Shown: positions 1 through 8,025 of the stretch, one piece after another | Numbering within the stretch: the first letter of the stretch is position 1 | How the letters are laid out: each line of letters starts with the position of its first letter | Assembly: GCA_046497505.1 (NCBI GenBank) | Contig: JAWOFN010000059.1 | Coordinates: 1-35,833 of the forward strand | Length of the DNA: 35,833 nucleotides | From: JAWOFN01 sp046497505 [NCBI: bacterium] | Lineage (GTDB): Bacteria > Blakebacterota > Blakebacteria > Blakebacterales | Direction of reading: 5' to 3' | Position numbers and translations under genes: made by a program | Notes under the pieces: generated by a model | Databases searched by the model: none | The model's input: only the letters and a program-made list of their open reading frames with translations | Told to the model about the DNA's origin: nothing

Positions 1-1
1 G

Positions 2-703
2 GAACAGCAGGCGCCCGCTCTGGAACACCTGCCGTCGATCGTCGTGGTAATCGACGAATTTGCCGACATGATGATGATCGTCGGCAAGAAAGTGGAGGAG
101 CTGATTGCGCGTATCGCGCAGAAGGCACGCGCGGCGGGCATCCACCTGATCCTGGCGACCCAGCGCCCCTCGGTGGACGTGATCACGGGGCCCATCAAGG
201 CCAACCTCTCCACCCGCATCGCCTTCCAGGTCGCCTCCTATGTGGACTCGAAGGTGATCCTGGACACCAAGGGGGCGGAGAAACTGCTGGGTCGCGGCGA
301 CATGCTCTACAGCACCCCGGCCCTGCCCGAGCCGATGCGGATCCACGGGGCGTTCCTTTCCAACGAGGAGATCGAGCGGCTGGTGAACTTCGTGAGCGGT
401 CAGGAGTTGGAGGCAGAGGAGCTGGACATCTTCACGCCCGCGGGAGGAAACGCCGGCGGCATGGGAGCGGCCGGCGACGAGCTGGACGACATGATCCGGG
501 ACGCGGCCCACGTCGTGGTGAGCCACGACCAGGGTTCGATCAGCCTCATCCAGCGCCGGCTGGCGGTAGGCTATACCCGGGCGGCCCGCATGATGGACCA
601 GCTCGAGATGCTGGGCGTGGTGGGACCTCCTGACGGCACCAAGGCCCGGGAGGTGCTGATGAGCGAAGAGGAACTGGAAGACCTCGCATGGGGGGGACGT
701 TGA
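2..703 (+). CDS. ftsK: DNA translocase FtsK/SpoIIIE, C-terminal part (5' truncated by window edge)
   Basis: FtsK is the hexameric, septum-associated DNA pump that clears chromosome termini during division. The reading frame is open from the first bases of the window, so the N-terminal membrane region and Walker A lie upstream. Visible are the Walker B strand (VVVIDEFADMM), the RAAGIHLILATQRP segment and the KANLSTRIAFQV and LLGRGDML motifs of the RecA-like motor domain. The last ~65 residues (SHDQGSISLIQRRLAVGY...RAARMMDQLE) form the winged-helix gamma domain that reads orienting DNA sequences. The stop at 701-703 lies 14 bases before the preferred start of the LolA-like gene, so the two are probably co-transcribed. 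Identification is secure; only the length is unknown. Confidence 0.95.
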   Translation, partial: EQQAPALEHLPSIVVVIDEFADMMMIVGKKVEELIARIAQKARAAGIHLILATQRPSVDVITGPIKANLSTRIAFQVASYVDSKVILDTKGAEKLLGRGDMLYSTPALPEPMRIHGAFLSNEEIERLVNFVSGQELEAEELDIFTPAGGNAGGMGAAGDELDDMIRDAAHVVVSHDQGSISLIQRRLAVGYTRAARMMDQLEMLGVVGPPDGTKAREVLMSEEELEDLAWGGR

Positions 704-717
704 CGGAGAGAGTGCGC

Positions 718-1389
718 ATGACCCGATCCATCCTGACGGTCCTCGTCCTGGTCCTCCTGACCGGTCCCCTGGCGGTGGAGACGCCGGCCCAGGAACCGGA
801 ATCCCGGGAGATCGGCCGGCTCATGAACGGGCTGCGCACGCGCTGGAACGAGATGGAAGGGCTCTATGCCCGATTCATCCACACCTTCGAGTGGGTGCTG
901 GCGGGGGAGACCCGTCAGACCCGGGGGGAACTCTGGCTCTCGGGCAGGGATCGGTTCCGCATCGAGACCGGTGAACGTACCCTGGTGAGCGACGGGGAGG
1001 TCCTCCATGACTACGATCCCGATCAGGAGCAGGTACTGCTCAACGATGTGGACCCCCGTCGGGGCATATTGACCCAGCAGCAGTTCTTCGCGGCCTACAC
1101 CGAGGACGTGGACGTGAGCTGGGTGGGGGAGGAGGGCCGGGGAGAGGAACAGCGGGTGGTGCTCGACCTCGACCGGGGAGCGGAGAGGGACCCCTCCCGG
1201 GTCCGCGTATGGGTGGATCCCTCCCGCTTGCTGGTGACGCGGGCCGAATTCGACGACGGGGCGGGGAACCATCATATCTACAGCATGACCGAACTCCGGA
1301 CCGGTCCGCAGCCCGCCGAGCGGTTCACGTTCGAGGTGCCCGAGGGGGTCACGGTGGTGGACATGCGCACCCCCGGGGGACGCCGTTGA
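718..1389 (+). CDS. lolA: LolA-like outer-membrane lipoprotein carrier protein
   Basis: A 223-residue periplasmic protein of the LolA fold, which ferries lipoproteins from the inner to the outer membrane. The ATG at 718 is preferred over the in-frame ATG at 688. It gives a clean signal peptide (MTRS plus a hydrophobic stretch to residue ~19, then TPA|Q with cleavage near 24/25), whereas 688 would add residues overlapping ftsK. The mature part shows LolA-like features: an amphipathic N-terminal helix with a YARFIHTFEW pattern, alternating strands (GELWLSGRDRFRIE, LVSDGEVLHDYDPDQ), and a late strand where residues are predicted from SRLLVTRAEFDD. Placement after ftsK is a common arrangement. 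The first mature residue would be glutamine, as in two other exported proteins here. Confidence 0.75.
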   Translation: MTRSILTVLVLVLLTGPLAVETPAQEPESREIGRLMNGLRTRWNEMEGLYARFIHTFEWVLAGETRQTRGELWLSGRDRFRIETGERTLVSDGEVLHDYDPDQEQVLLNDVDPRRGILTQQQFFAAYTEDVDVSWVGEEGRGEEQRVVLDLDRGAERDPSRVRVWVDPSRLLVTRAEFDDGAGNHHIYSMTELRTGPQPAERFTFEVPEGVTVVDMRTPGGRR

Positions 1390-2066
1390 GTGAGTGGATC
1401 CTGATCGCCGCGGCCGGCGCGCTGGCGGCAGCGGACACCACGGCCTTCTTCCAGGGGATGATCCACCAGCCCCTGGTCATCTCCACCCTGCTGGGCGCCG
1501 CCCTGGGTCTCCCGGCGGAGGGGGCCTATGCGGGGGCGCTGCTCCAGCTCCTCTGGATCTCCGAGCTCCCCATCGGCGCCGCCGTGTTCCCCGATGTCGG
1601 GAGTGTGAGCGCGGGTGCGGCGGGAGGGGTCCTCCTGGCCGCGGAGGCCGGGACGGGTCTGGGAGAAGCGGGGGCAGCGGCCCTGCTGCTCTCCATCCCC
1701 CTGGCCTCCGCGGCGGGGAGGCTGGTCTCGGCCCAGCGGGAGTTCCAGGGTCTCTTCCTCCCCCGCGTCTACCGGGCGGTCGAGCGGGGCCGTCCCGGTC
1801 TGCTGCGCTGGTACCTGGCGGTGGGGGTCGTACACTCCCTGCTGCGCGGTGCGCTGGTGGCTACGGGCACGGCCCTGCTGGTACGCATGGCGGCCTCCTG
1901 GGCGGGGGGGCAGCTCCCGGCCGGCGCCATCCCCCCCTATACCCTTTTGGCGGGCATGCTCGCCGCGGGCCTGGTGATGGTCTGGCGCCTGCTGGACGAG
2001 GGGGCGCTGCTCCCCTGGGTGCTGGCGGGAGCCGCGGTGGGTACGATGGGGGTGATGCTGCTGTGA
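1386..2066 (+). CDS. PTS mannose/sorbose-family IIC membrane component
   Basis: An integral membrane subunit of a mannose-family phosphotransferase permease, which with IID forms the sugar channel. At 226 residues it is somewhat short for the family (about 250-270). The likely start is TTG at 1386, overlapping the LolA-like stop as TTGA, with a purine-rich GGGGGA just upstream; no in-frame ATG fits the N-terminus. The sequence is almost entirely hydrophobic helices. It carries the family-like N-terminal segment with FFQGMIHQPLV and a glycine/alanine-rich region (EGAYAGALLQLLW, SELPIGAAVFPD, GSVSAGAAGG). The IID gene follows directly. No IIA or IIB gene is nearby, so sugar specificity cannot be inferred. 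Confidence 0.8.
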   Translation: MSEWILIAAAGALAAADTTAFFQGMIHQPLVISTLLGAALGLPAEGAYAGALLQLLWISELPIGAAVFPDVGSVSAGAAGGVLLAAEAGTGLGEAGAAALLLSIPLASAAGRLVSAQREFQGLFLPRVYRAVERGRPGLLRWYLAVGVVHSLLRGALVATGTALLVRMAASWAGGQLPAGAIPPYTLLAGMLAAGLVMVWRLLDEGALLPWVLAGAAVGTMGVMLL

Positions 2067-2086
2067 GGGGGGGCGCAGGGAAGGGG

Positions 2087-2839
2087 ATGCCGCAGGTCCG
2101 GGACTCCAGCCGTTTCGCGGCCTTCCTGACCTCCTTCATGGTCCAGGCCGGCTATCATTACGAGGGCTTCCAGAACATCGGCTTCGCGGCGATGCTGCTT
2201 CCGGCCCTCAAGGACCTCTATCCCGACGAGGAAGAACTCGTCGAAGGCGTCCGCCGGCACCTCGGCTTCTTCAACGCCCATCCCTATCTCACCTCGTACG
2301 CCGCGGGCGCCCTGATCCGGATGGAGGAAGAGCGGGCGCGGGGGGTGGAGGAGGCCCACTCCGACCAGGCCCTGGGGCGGTTCAAGCAGGTGATCGGGAG
2401 CATCCTCGGGAACCTGGGTGACCGCTTCTTCTGGGCGGGCCTGCTGCCCCTGACCGCCCTGGCCGGGCTGTGCGCCTTCCTGGTGGATCCCCTCTGGGGT
2501 GCGCTCGCCCTCCTCGTGCTCTACAATCTCCCCCACCTCATCACCCGGGCCGAGGGGCTGCGGATGGGATATCAGATGGGAGCGGCCTCCGCACCGGCGG
2601 CGGCCGGGGAGTTCGGGAGGAGACAGATCCGATGGGTGAGGCGTCTGGCAGCGGCGGCGGGAGGGGCCCTGATTCCCCTGGCTGCGGCTCATCCGCTCAC
2701 CCCGCCGGTCCCCACCGCCCTGGGGGTCATGGCAGGAGCGGCCCTGGCGATGGCACTCCTGCTCAGACTCCGCATGCGCCGGGTTTTGACTTTGCTCGCC
2801 ATCACGGGCCTGATTAGCCTGTACACGCTGCTGACCTGA
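2087..2839 (+). CDS. PTS mannose/sorbose-family IID membrane component
   Basis: The second membrane subunit of a mannose-family PTS permease. The ~250-residue product begins MPQVRDSSRFAAFLTSFMVQ and contains the conserved IID features GYHYEGFQNIGFA, LYPDEEELVEGVRRHLGFFNAHPY and a helix-rich GSILGNLGDRFFWAGLLPL segment. At least four hydrophobic helices follow, ending LLAITGLISLYTLLT. ATG 2087 is chosen because AGGGAAGG lies just upstream. GTG 2063, overlapping the IIC stop, is an alternative that adds eight residues. HPr starts 15 bases after the stop. The chain of IIC, IID, HPr and enzyme I argues strongly for a functional PTS transcription unit. Confidence 0.88.
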   Translation: MPQVRDSSRFAAFLTSFMVQAGYHYEGFQNIGFAAMLLPALKDLYPDEEELVEGVRRHLGFFNAHPYLTSYAAGALIRMEEERARGVEEAHSDQALGRFKQVIGSILGNLGDRFFWAGLLPLTALAGLCAFLVDPLWGALALLVLYNLPHLITRAEGLRMGYQMGAASAPAAAGEFGRRQIRWVRRLAAAAGGALIPLAAAHPLTPPVPTALGVMAGAALAMALLLRLRMRRVLTLLAITGLISLYTLLT

Positions 2840-2854
2840 GGTCTTCTGTCGGGG

Positions 2855-3118
2855 ATGAGACGTGAGCTGACCATAACGAGTCCCCTGGGCCTGCACGCCC
2901 GCCCTGCCGCACTCTTCGTCAAGACCGCCTCCCGTTTCGACTGCGATGTGCACGTCGAAAGAGAGGGGCTTCGGGTCAACGGGAAGAGTATCATGGGCGT
3001 GATGATGCTGGCTGCCGAGCAGGGGTCGGTGCTCCTGGTCGAGGCCGATGGTGAGGACGCCCAGGCATGTCTGGATGCCCTCGCCGAGCTGGTCGATTCC
3101 GGTTTCGAGACGGATTGA
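2855..3118 (+). CDS. ptsH: HPr phosphocarrier protein of the PTS
   Basis: HPr relays phosphate from enzyme I to the sugar-specific IIA domain. The 87-residue product has the normal length. The active-site histidine is His14 in GLHARPA, and the regulatory serine equivalent to Ser46 is Ser45 in NGKSIMGVMML. Keeping the serine and the following IMGVM docking patch is typical of HPr proteins controlled by HPr kinase/phosphorylase, so such a kinase may exist elsewhere in the genome; this is inference. It lies between IID and enzyme I, 15 bases after the former and 31 before the latter. Confidence 0.95.
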   Translation: MRRELTITSPLGLHARPAALFVKTASRFDCDVHVEREGLRVNGKSIMGVMMLAAEQGSVLLVEADGEDAQACLDALAELVDSGFETD

Positions 3119-3149
3119 CCCACGACCCGCCACACGAGAGAGATCCTGC

Positions 3150-4961
3150 ATGGACCGCATGATAAGCGGTATCGCCGCCTCTCCCGGCTTCGCCGTGGGC
3201 GAGGCCTATCTGATCCGACGGGGCGAACTGAAGGTCGAGGAGCGTCTCCTGGAACCGGGAGAGTCGGAGGAGGAGATCGCGCGGTTCCAGGGTGCCCTGC
3301 GGGACGCGGAGGAGGAGATCGCGGTCCTGCAGGAGCGTATCGGCCGGTCCATGGGGCAGGACGGGGCCAGGATCTTCGAGGCCCACCGCATGATCCTCAA
3401 CGACGAGGTGGTGGTGGGCGAGGTCGTGGAGAGGATCGAGGAGGAACAGCGGAACGCCGCGTCCGTCTTCAACGAGATCATGACCCGGGTCAGGGACAGC
3501 CTGAGCAGCGGGAAGGACGAGTATCTCTCCCAGCGGGCGGTGGACATCGATGACGTGCGCCGGAGGGTGCTGGCCAAGCTGGCCCCGGGAGGCCGTATCA
3601 TGCTCCGGGACCTGCGTCGTCCGGTGGTGGTGGTCGCGAAGGAGCTCACCCCCTCCGAGACCGCCCACATGGACCCGGACAAACTGCTGGCCCTGGTCAC
3701 CGAGGCCGGCGGCCGGACGAGCCACGCCGCCATCATGGCCCGCAGCCTGGGCATCCCCGCGGTGGCCGGGGTACCCCGCATCACCGAACGGGTGCAGAGC
3801 GGCATGCTCATCGCGGTGGACGGGACCTCGGGGCAGGTGGCCACCGGCCCGGACGAGCGCACCATCAAGTTCTTCGAGGCCCAGAAGGCCCGTTTCGCGG
3901 AGCTGGAACGGGAACTGCTCAAGCTCAGGAACCTCCCCGCCGTCACACTCGACGGGCGGGAGGTGGAACTCTCGGCCAACATCGAACTGCCCCACGAGGT
4001 GGACACGGCCCTGAGCCACGGTGCCAAGGGCGTCGGGCTGCTCCGGACCGAGTATCTCTACATGGGCCGGGACGACCTGCCCGGCGAGGAGGAGCAGTAC
4101 GCGGACTACGCCGAGATCGTGGAGCGGATCGCCCCCGAATCGGTCATCATCCGCACGTTCGACCTGGGAGGCGACAAGATGGGCCTGCTCCCGGAGGCGG
4201 TCTCCGAGAGCAATCCCTCCCTGGGATGGCGGGCCATACGGGTGAGCCTCGCCCACCCCGGACCTTTCCTCCGCCAGCTGCGCGCCATCATCCGCTCCTC
4301 GGCCCACGGACCGGTGAAGCTGATCTTCCCCATGATCAGCGGCCTGGAGGAGCTGAGACAGGCCAGGGAGGTCCTGGAGATCGCCCGGGAGGGGCTGCGG
4401 GAGGAGGGCATCCCCTTCGACGAGGACATGCCGGTGGGGATCATGATGGAACTGCCCGCTGCCTGCATGGTGGCGGACGAGCTGGCACAGGAGGTGGATT
4501 TCCTCTCCATCGGTACCAACGACCTCATCCAGTACTCCATGGCCGTGGACCGGGGGAACAGCCGGGTGGCCTATCTCTACCAGGAACTCCACCCCGCCAA
4601 CCTCCGGCTCATCAAGCGGGTCATCGAGGCGGGCCACCGCCACGGCCGGTGGGTGGGGATCTGCGGCGAGATGAGCGCCAACCCCCTGGCCACCATGATC
4701 CTCCTGGGGCTGGGGATGGACGAGTTCAGCGTCACCCCCGAGCTGCTCCCCGAGATCAAGAAGATCATCCGTTCCTGTACCCACTCCGAGGCGAAGGCGT
4801 GCGCAGAGGAGGCCCTGAGGGAGAAGACGGTGGCGGGTGTGACGACCGTGGCCCGCCGCTACACCGAGGGCAAGCTGGGTGAACTGGTCACCACGGTCGA
4901 CGAGGGGGAGATCACCCCTCCCATCCGGGGCCCGTTCCGGGGAGAGGACGAGATTGACTGA
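3150..4961 (+). CDS. ptsI: PTS enzyme I (phosphoenolpyruvate-protein phosphotransferase)
   Basis: Cytoplasmic enzyme I takes phosphate from PEP and passes it to HPr. ATG 3150 gives a 603-residue protein beginning MDRMISGIAASPGFAVGEAY, the usual enzyme I N-terminus. A GAGAGA ribosome-binding site lies 7-8 bases upstream, and the longer open frame overlapping ptsH lacks family similarity. The phosphohistidine is His192 in GGRTSHAAIMARSLGIPAV. The PEP-binding TIM barrel has GVGLLRTEYLYM, IIRTFDLGGDK, LSIGTNDLIQYSMAVDR and the catalytic Cys505 in GICGEMSANP. All key residues appear intact. The isomerase gene that follows starts before this stop codon, indicating translational coupling between PTS and sugar-phosphate metabolism. 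Confidence 0.97.
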   Translation: MDRMISGIAASPGFAVGEAYLIRRGELKVEERLLEPGESEEEIARFQGALRDAEEEIAVLQERIGRSMGQDGARIFEAHRMILNDEVVVGEVVERIEEEQRNAASVFNEIMTRVRDSLSSGKDEYLSQRAVDIDDVRRRVLAKLAPGGRIMLRDLRRPVVVVAKELTPSETAHMDPDKLLALVTEAGGRTSHAAIMARSLGIPAVAGVPRITERVQSGMLIAVDGTSGQVATGPDERTIKFFEAQKARFAELERELLKLRNLPAVTLDGREVELSANIELPHEVDTALSHGAKGVGLLRTEYLYMGRDDLPGEEEQYADYAEIVERIAPESVIIRTFDLGGDKMGLLPEAVSESNPSLGWRAIRVSLAHPGPFLRQLRAIIRSSAHGPVKLIFPMISGLEELRQAREVLEIAREGLREEGIPFDEDMPVGIMMELPAACMVADELAQEVDFLSIGTNDLIQYSMAVDRGNSRVAYLYQELHPANLRLIKRVIEAGHRHGRWVGICGEMSANPLATMILLGLGMDEFSVTPELLPEIKKIIRSCTHSEAKACAEEALREKTVAGVTTVARRYTEGKLGELVTTVDEGEITPPIRGPFRGEDEID

Positions 4962-6060
4962 GCGCCCGCACGATGTGCTGGATGATCCGGGGGCCTTGAG
5001 CGCCCGGGATCCGGAAGGGATGCTGGATGCCGTGGAAGGGGCGGGCATCCAGTGGGAGGAGGCCGCCTCGGCCGCCCTCGGGTTCCGAGGACCGGCCGCA
5101 TGGCGGGACCTCCGCGCCGTCGTGGTGGCGGGTATGGGCGGTTCGGCCATCGCCGGCGACATGGCGGCCAGCTACCTCTCACGGCGCTGGCCCGTCCGGC
5201 TGCAGGTGGTCCGGGACTACCGCCTCCCCGCCTGGGCGGACCGCGGGACCCTGCTCGTGGCCTCGAGCTACTCCGGGGGGACGGAGGAGACCCTCTCCCT
5301 CTGGGAGGAAGCGGGCCGGCGGGGTATGCCCCGGGCGGCTCTCACCACGGGGGGCGTGCTGGGCGCCGAGGCAGAGGCAGCAGGGGTACCCCTGCTCGCC
5401 CTCCCCCCGGGGCTGCAGCCCCGGGCGGCGCTGCCGTCCAGCCTGGTGGGCCTGCTGGCCCTTCTGGGTCGGGTGGGCCCGGCGGGACCCCGGTCGCCCG
5501 GCGGTGAGGAGACCCTGGCCGAGGTCCGGGAGACGGGGCGGGTCCTCAGGGCACTGCCGGAGGAGTGGGGGAGGGAGAGCCCCTCCGACGGCAACCCCGC
5601 CAAGGAGGCCGCCCTGTGGATCGGCAGGGGGCTGCCCGTGATCTACGGTCCCGAGTACCCTCTGGCACCGGTGGTGACCCGGTGGAGGGGCCAGCTGGGT
5701 GAGAACGCCAAGCACCTGGCATGGGGGAACGTGCTCCCCGAGATGAACCATAACGAGATCGTCGGCTGGGAGGCCCAGGAGGAGCTCTACCCCCGGATGC
5801 GGGTCCTCTTCCTGGAGGATGAGGACCAGTCGGATCGGATGGCTCTGCGGACCCGGATCACCCGGGAGCTGGTGGAGCGCGCCGGGGCCCGGGTCTGGAG
5901 CGCCCGGGGAAGCGGTGAGGGACTGCTGAGCCGGATGATCTCCCTGGCCGCGCTGGCGGATTACACCAGCGTCTACCTCGCCTGCGGGTGGGGTGTCGAC
6001 CCCACGCCCGTGGAGAAGATCGACTACCTGAAGTCCCAACTCACGGAGGATCCATCGTGA
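4954..6060 (+). CDS. bifunctional phosphoglucose/phosphomannose isomerase-type SIS-domain enzyme
   Basis: A 368-residue sugar isomerase of the SIS fold, matching the small bifunctional phosphoglucose/phosphomannose isomerases that interconvert glucose-6-P or mannose-6-P with fructose-6-P. The first SIS domain carries GMGGSAIAGDM (from Gly60) and the sugar-phosphate-binding SSYSGGTEET. The C-terminal domain has NHNEIVGWE, with His266 and Glu268 in the positions expected for the active site, and ends VEKIDYLKSQL as in the family. The probable start is TTG 4954, seven bases after GGAGAGG and overlapping the end of ptsI by eight bases; the frame has no suitable ATG. Coupling to the PTS genes supports a role in routing imported hexose phosphate. 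Substrate preference is not readable from sequence. Confidence 0.85.
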   Translation: MTERPHDVLDDPGALSARDPEGMLDAVEGAGIQWEEAASAALGFRGPAAWRDLRAVVVAGMGGSAIAGDMAASYLSRRWPVRLQVVRDYRLPAWADRGTLLVASSYSGGTEETLSLWEEAGRRGMPRAALTTGGVLGAEAEAAGVPLLALPPGLQPRAALPSSLVGLLALLGRVGPAGPRSPGGEETLAEVRETGRVLRALPEEWGRESPSDGNPAKEAALWIGRGLPVIYGPEYPLAPVVTRWRGQLGENAKHLAWGNVLPEMNHNEIVGWEAQEELYPRMRVLFLEDEDQSDRMALRTRITRELVERAGARVWSARGSGEGLLSRMISLAALADYTSVYLACGWGVDPTPVEKIDYLKSQLTEDPS

Positions 6061-7040
6061 AGGCCCTGATCCCTGCGGCCGGAGTCGGTACGCGGCTCCG
6101 GCCCCACACGTACACCGTCCCCAAGGCCCTCCTGGATGTGGCGGGCAAACCGATCCTGGGACATATCGTGGATCGGCTGCTGGAGGCGGGCATCGACGAG
6201 ATCTGCTTCGTGGTGGGCTACAAGGGAGAAGAGATCCGGAGATGGGCGGAGGAGCAGTACGAGATCCCCATGCACTTCGTGGAGCAGACCGAGCGTTTGG
6301 GCCTGGCCCACGCGGTACTCCAGGCCGAGGAACTCATCGGGGAGGAGCCGGTGTTCATCATCCTGGGCGACACCCTCTACGAGGCGGACCTCGAGAGCGT
6401 CATCGAGCGGGGCGCCAACAGCCTGGGTGTCATGGAGGTGGAGGACCCGCGCCGCTTCGGCGTGGTGGTGGCCGAGGGGGAGCGGGTGGTCCGACTGGTG
6501 GAGAAGCCGGACGAGCCCATCAGCCACCTGGCCATCGCCGGTCTCTATCACATCGCCGATACCCGCGACCTCATGGAGGCCTGCCGCCGGCTGGTGGAGG
6601 AGGATATCCGGACGCGCGGCGAGTACCAGCTCACCGACGCCCTCTCCCTCATGCTGGAGGGAGGATCGGTCTTCCGGGTCTTCTCCCTGCAGGCGTGGTA
6701 CGACTGCGGGGTCCCGGAGACGGTCCTGGCAACCAACCGGGCGCTCCTGGAGAAGAGCGGGGGCAAGGCCCGGCGGACCGAGGGGGACGCCATCATCGTG
6801 CCCCCCGTCCATATCGGGGAGGGCGTGGTGCTGGAGCACGCGGTGGTCGGCCCCTACGTGAGCCTGGACGATGGGGTGCAGATCCGGGAGAGCGTGGTCC
6901 GCAACTCCATCATCGGCTCCCGGGCGGAGGTCCGGGGAGCGGTCCTGGACGGCAGCCTCGTCGGTGACAACGCCGTGGTGCGGGGACGGCCGATGGCCCT
7001 GAACGTGGGCGACTCGGCGGAGATCGACTACAACGGATGA
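6057..7040 (+). CDS. sugar-phosphate nucleotidyltransferase with C-terminal left-handed beta-helix repeats
   Basis: A 327-residue NTP-transferase of the RmlA/GalU/GlmU type, making an NDP-sugar from a sugar-1-phosphate. The N-terminal Rossmann domain has the nucleotide signature AAGVGTRLRP followed by VPKALLDVAGKPIL (Lys23), and FIILGDTLYEADL with the metal-binding aspartate. A typical EKPDEPISHLAIAGLY motif follows. From about residue 255, hexapeptide-like repeats (VHIGEGVVLEHAVVGPYVSL, VVRNSIIGSRAEV) form a left-handed helix, as in long-type glucose-1-phosphate thymidylyltransferases. The GTG start at 6057 overlaps the isomerase stop and is preceded by CGGAGGA at ideal spacing. The sugar and nucleotide cannot be fixed; dTDP-glucose, UDP- or GDP-sugar synthesis are all possible. 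Confidence 0.85.
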   Translation: MKALIPAAGVGTRLRPHTYTVPKALLDVAGKPILGHIVDRLLEAGIDEICFVVGYKGEEIRRWAEEQYEIPMHFVEQTERLGLAHAVLQAEELIGEEPVFIILGDTLYEADLESVIERGANSLGVMEVEDPRRFGVVVAEGERVVRLVEKPDEPISHLAIAGLYHIADTRDLMEACRRLVEEDIRTRGEYQLTDALSLMLEGGSVFRVFSLQAWYDCGVPETVLATNRALLEKSGGKARRTEGDAIIVPPVHIGEGVVLEHAVVGPYVSLDDGVQIRESVVRNSIIGSRAEVRGAVLDGSLVGDNAVVRGRPMALNVGDSAEIDYNG

Positions 7041-7056
7041 GGGAAAGGGAGCGAGC

Positions 7057-7986
7057 ATGAGTCTGCTGGTGGTGGGGAGTGCGGCACTGGATACCCTGGA
7101 GACCCCCTTCGGGAAGGCGGAGGACGCCCTGGGCGGATCGGCGGTCTACTTCAGCGTGGCCTCCTCCGCCCTCACGGACGTGCGGCTGGTGGCCGTGGTG
7201 GGGGAGGACTTCCCCACCGAGCACATCGAGACCCTCGCGGGGCGTCCCATCGACCTCACCGGCCTGGAGCGAGCCGAGGGATGTACCTTCCGCTGGTCGG
7301 GACGTTACGGCTTCGACCTCAACCAGGCCATCACCCTGGATACCCAGCTCAACGTCTTCGAGAAGTTCGACCCCCAACTCCCGGAATCGTATGCAGATAG
7401 CGAGTTCGTGTTCCTCGCCAATATCCACCCCTCGCTCCAGTTGAAGGTCCTGGAGCAGGTGCCGGAGGCTGAGTTCACCGGCGCGGACACCATGAACTTC
7501 TGGATCGAGGGGAACCGGGCGGAGCTGGAGGAGGTCTTCCGGCGGGTGGACTGCGTGACCATCAACGAGGCGGAGGCCCGCCAGTTCGCCGACGAACCGA
7601 ACCTCTACCGGGCGATCCGGAGGATCGCGGAGCTGGGCCCCTCCTACGTGGTCATCAAGCGGGGGGAGTACGGTTCGCTGCTCTGGCACGAAGGGGAGGT
7701 CTTCTTCGCGCCCGCCTACCCGCTGGAAGAGGTCTTCGACCCCACCGGGGCGGGGGACAGCTTCGCGGGGGGGCTGTTCGGCTACCTGGCCGCGACGGGC
7801 AGGGTGGACTCCTTGGCGGTCCGGCAGGGTGTGGTGGTCGGGAGCGTGCTGGCCTCCTTCAACGTCCAGGATTTCAGCCTGAAGCGCCTGCTGACGGTGG
7901 ACAGGGTCCAGATCGCCGAGCGCATGGAGCGGTTCCGGTCCATGACCCACGTGGAGACGACCGGGATCCTCACCACCGGCGGGTAG
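7057..7986 (+). CDS. PfkB-family carbohydrate or nucleoside kinase
   Basis: A 309-residue ribokinase/PfkB-superfamily kinase that phosphorylates a sugar or nucleoside hydroxyl with ATP. Seen are the N-terminal GSAALDTLETPFG strand, the di-glycine-like substrate motif ALGGSAVYFSVAS, the central TINEAEARQF motif and the catalytic anion-hole signature DPTGAGDSFAGG, with Asp234 as the expected base. The ATG at 7057 follows a purine-rich GGGAAAGGGAG. It lies 16 bases after the nucleotidyltransferase and 39 before the methionine-cycle genes, so it could serve either group. Because AhcY downstream releases adenosine, adenosine kinase activity is an attractive but unproven reading; a general sugar kinase is the conservative call. 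Confidence 0.85.
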   Translation: MSLLVVGSAALDTLETPFGKAEDALGGSAVYFSVASSALTDVRLVAVVGEDFPTEHIETLAGRPIDLTGLERAEGCTFRWSGRYGFDLNQAITLDTQLNVFEKFDPQLPESYADSEFVFLANIHPSLQLKVLEQVPEAEFTGADTMNFWIEGNRAELEEVFRRVDCVTINEAEARQFADEPNLYRAIRRIAELGPSYVVIKRGEYGSLLWHEGEVFFAPAYPLEEVFDPTGAGDSFAGGLFGYLAATGRVDSLAVRQGVVVGSVLASFNVQDFSLKRLLTVDRVQIAERMERFRSMTHVETTGILTTGG

Positions 7987-8025
7987 ACCGGAGTCTCCCC
8001 TTCCAGGAAAGGCGGCGATCCCCTC

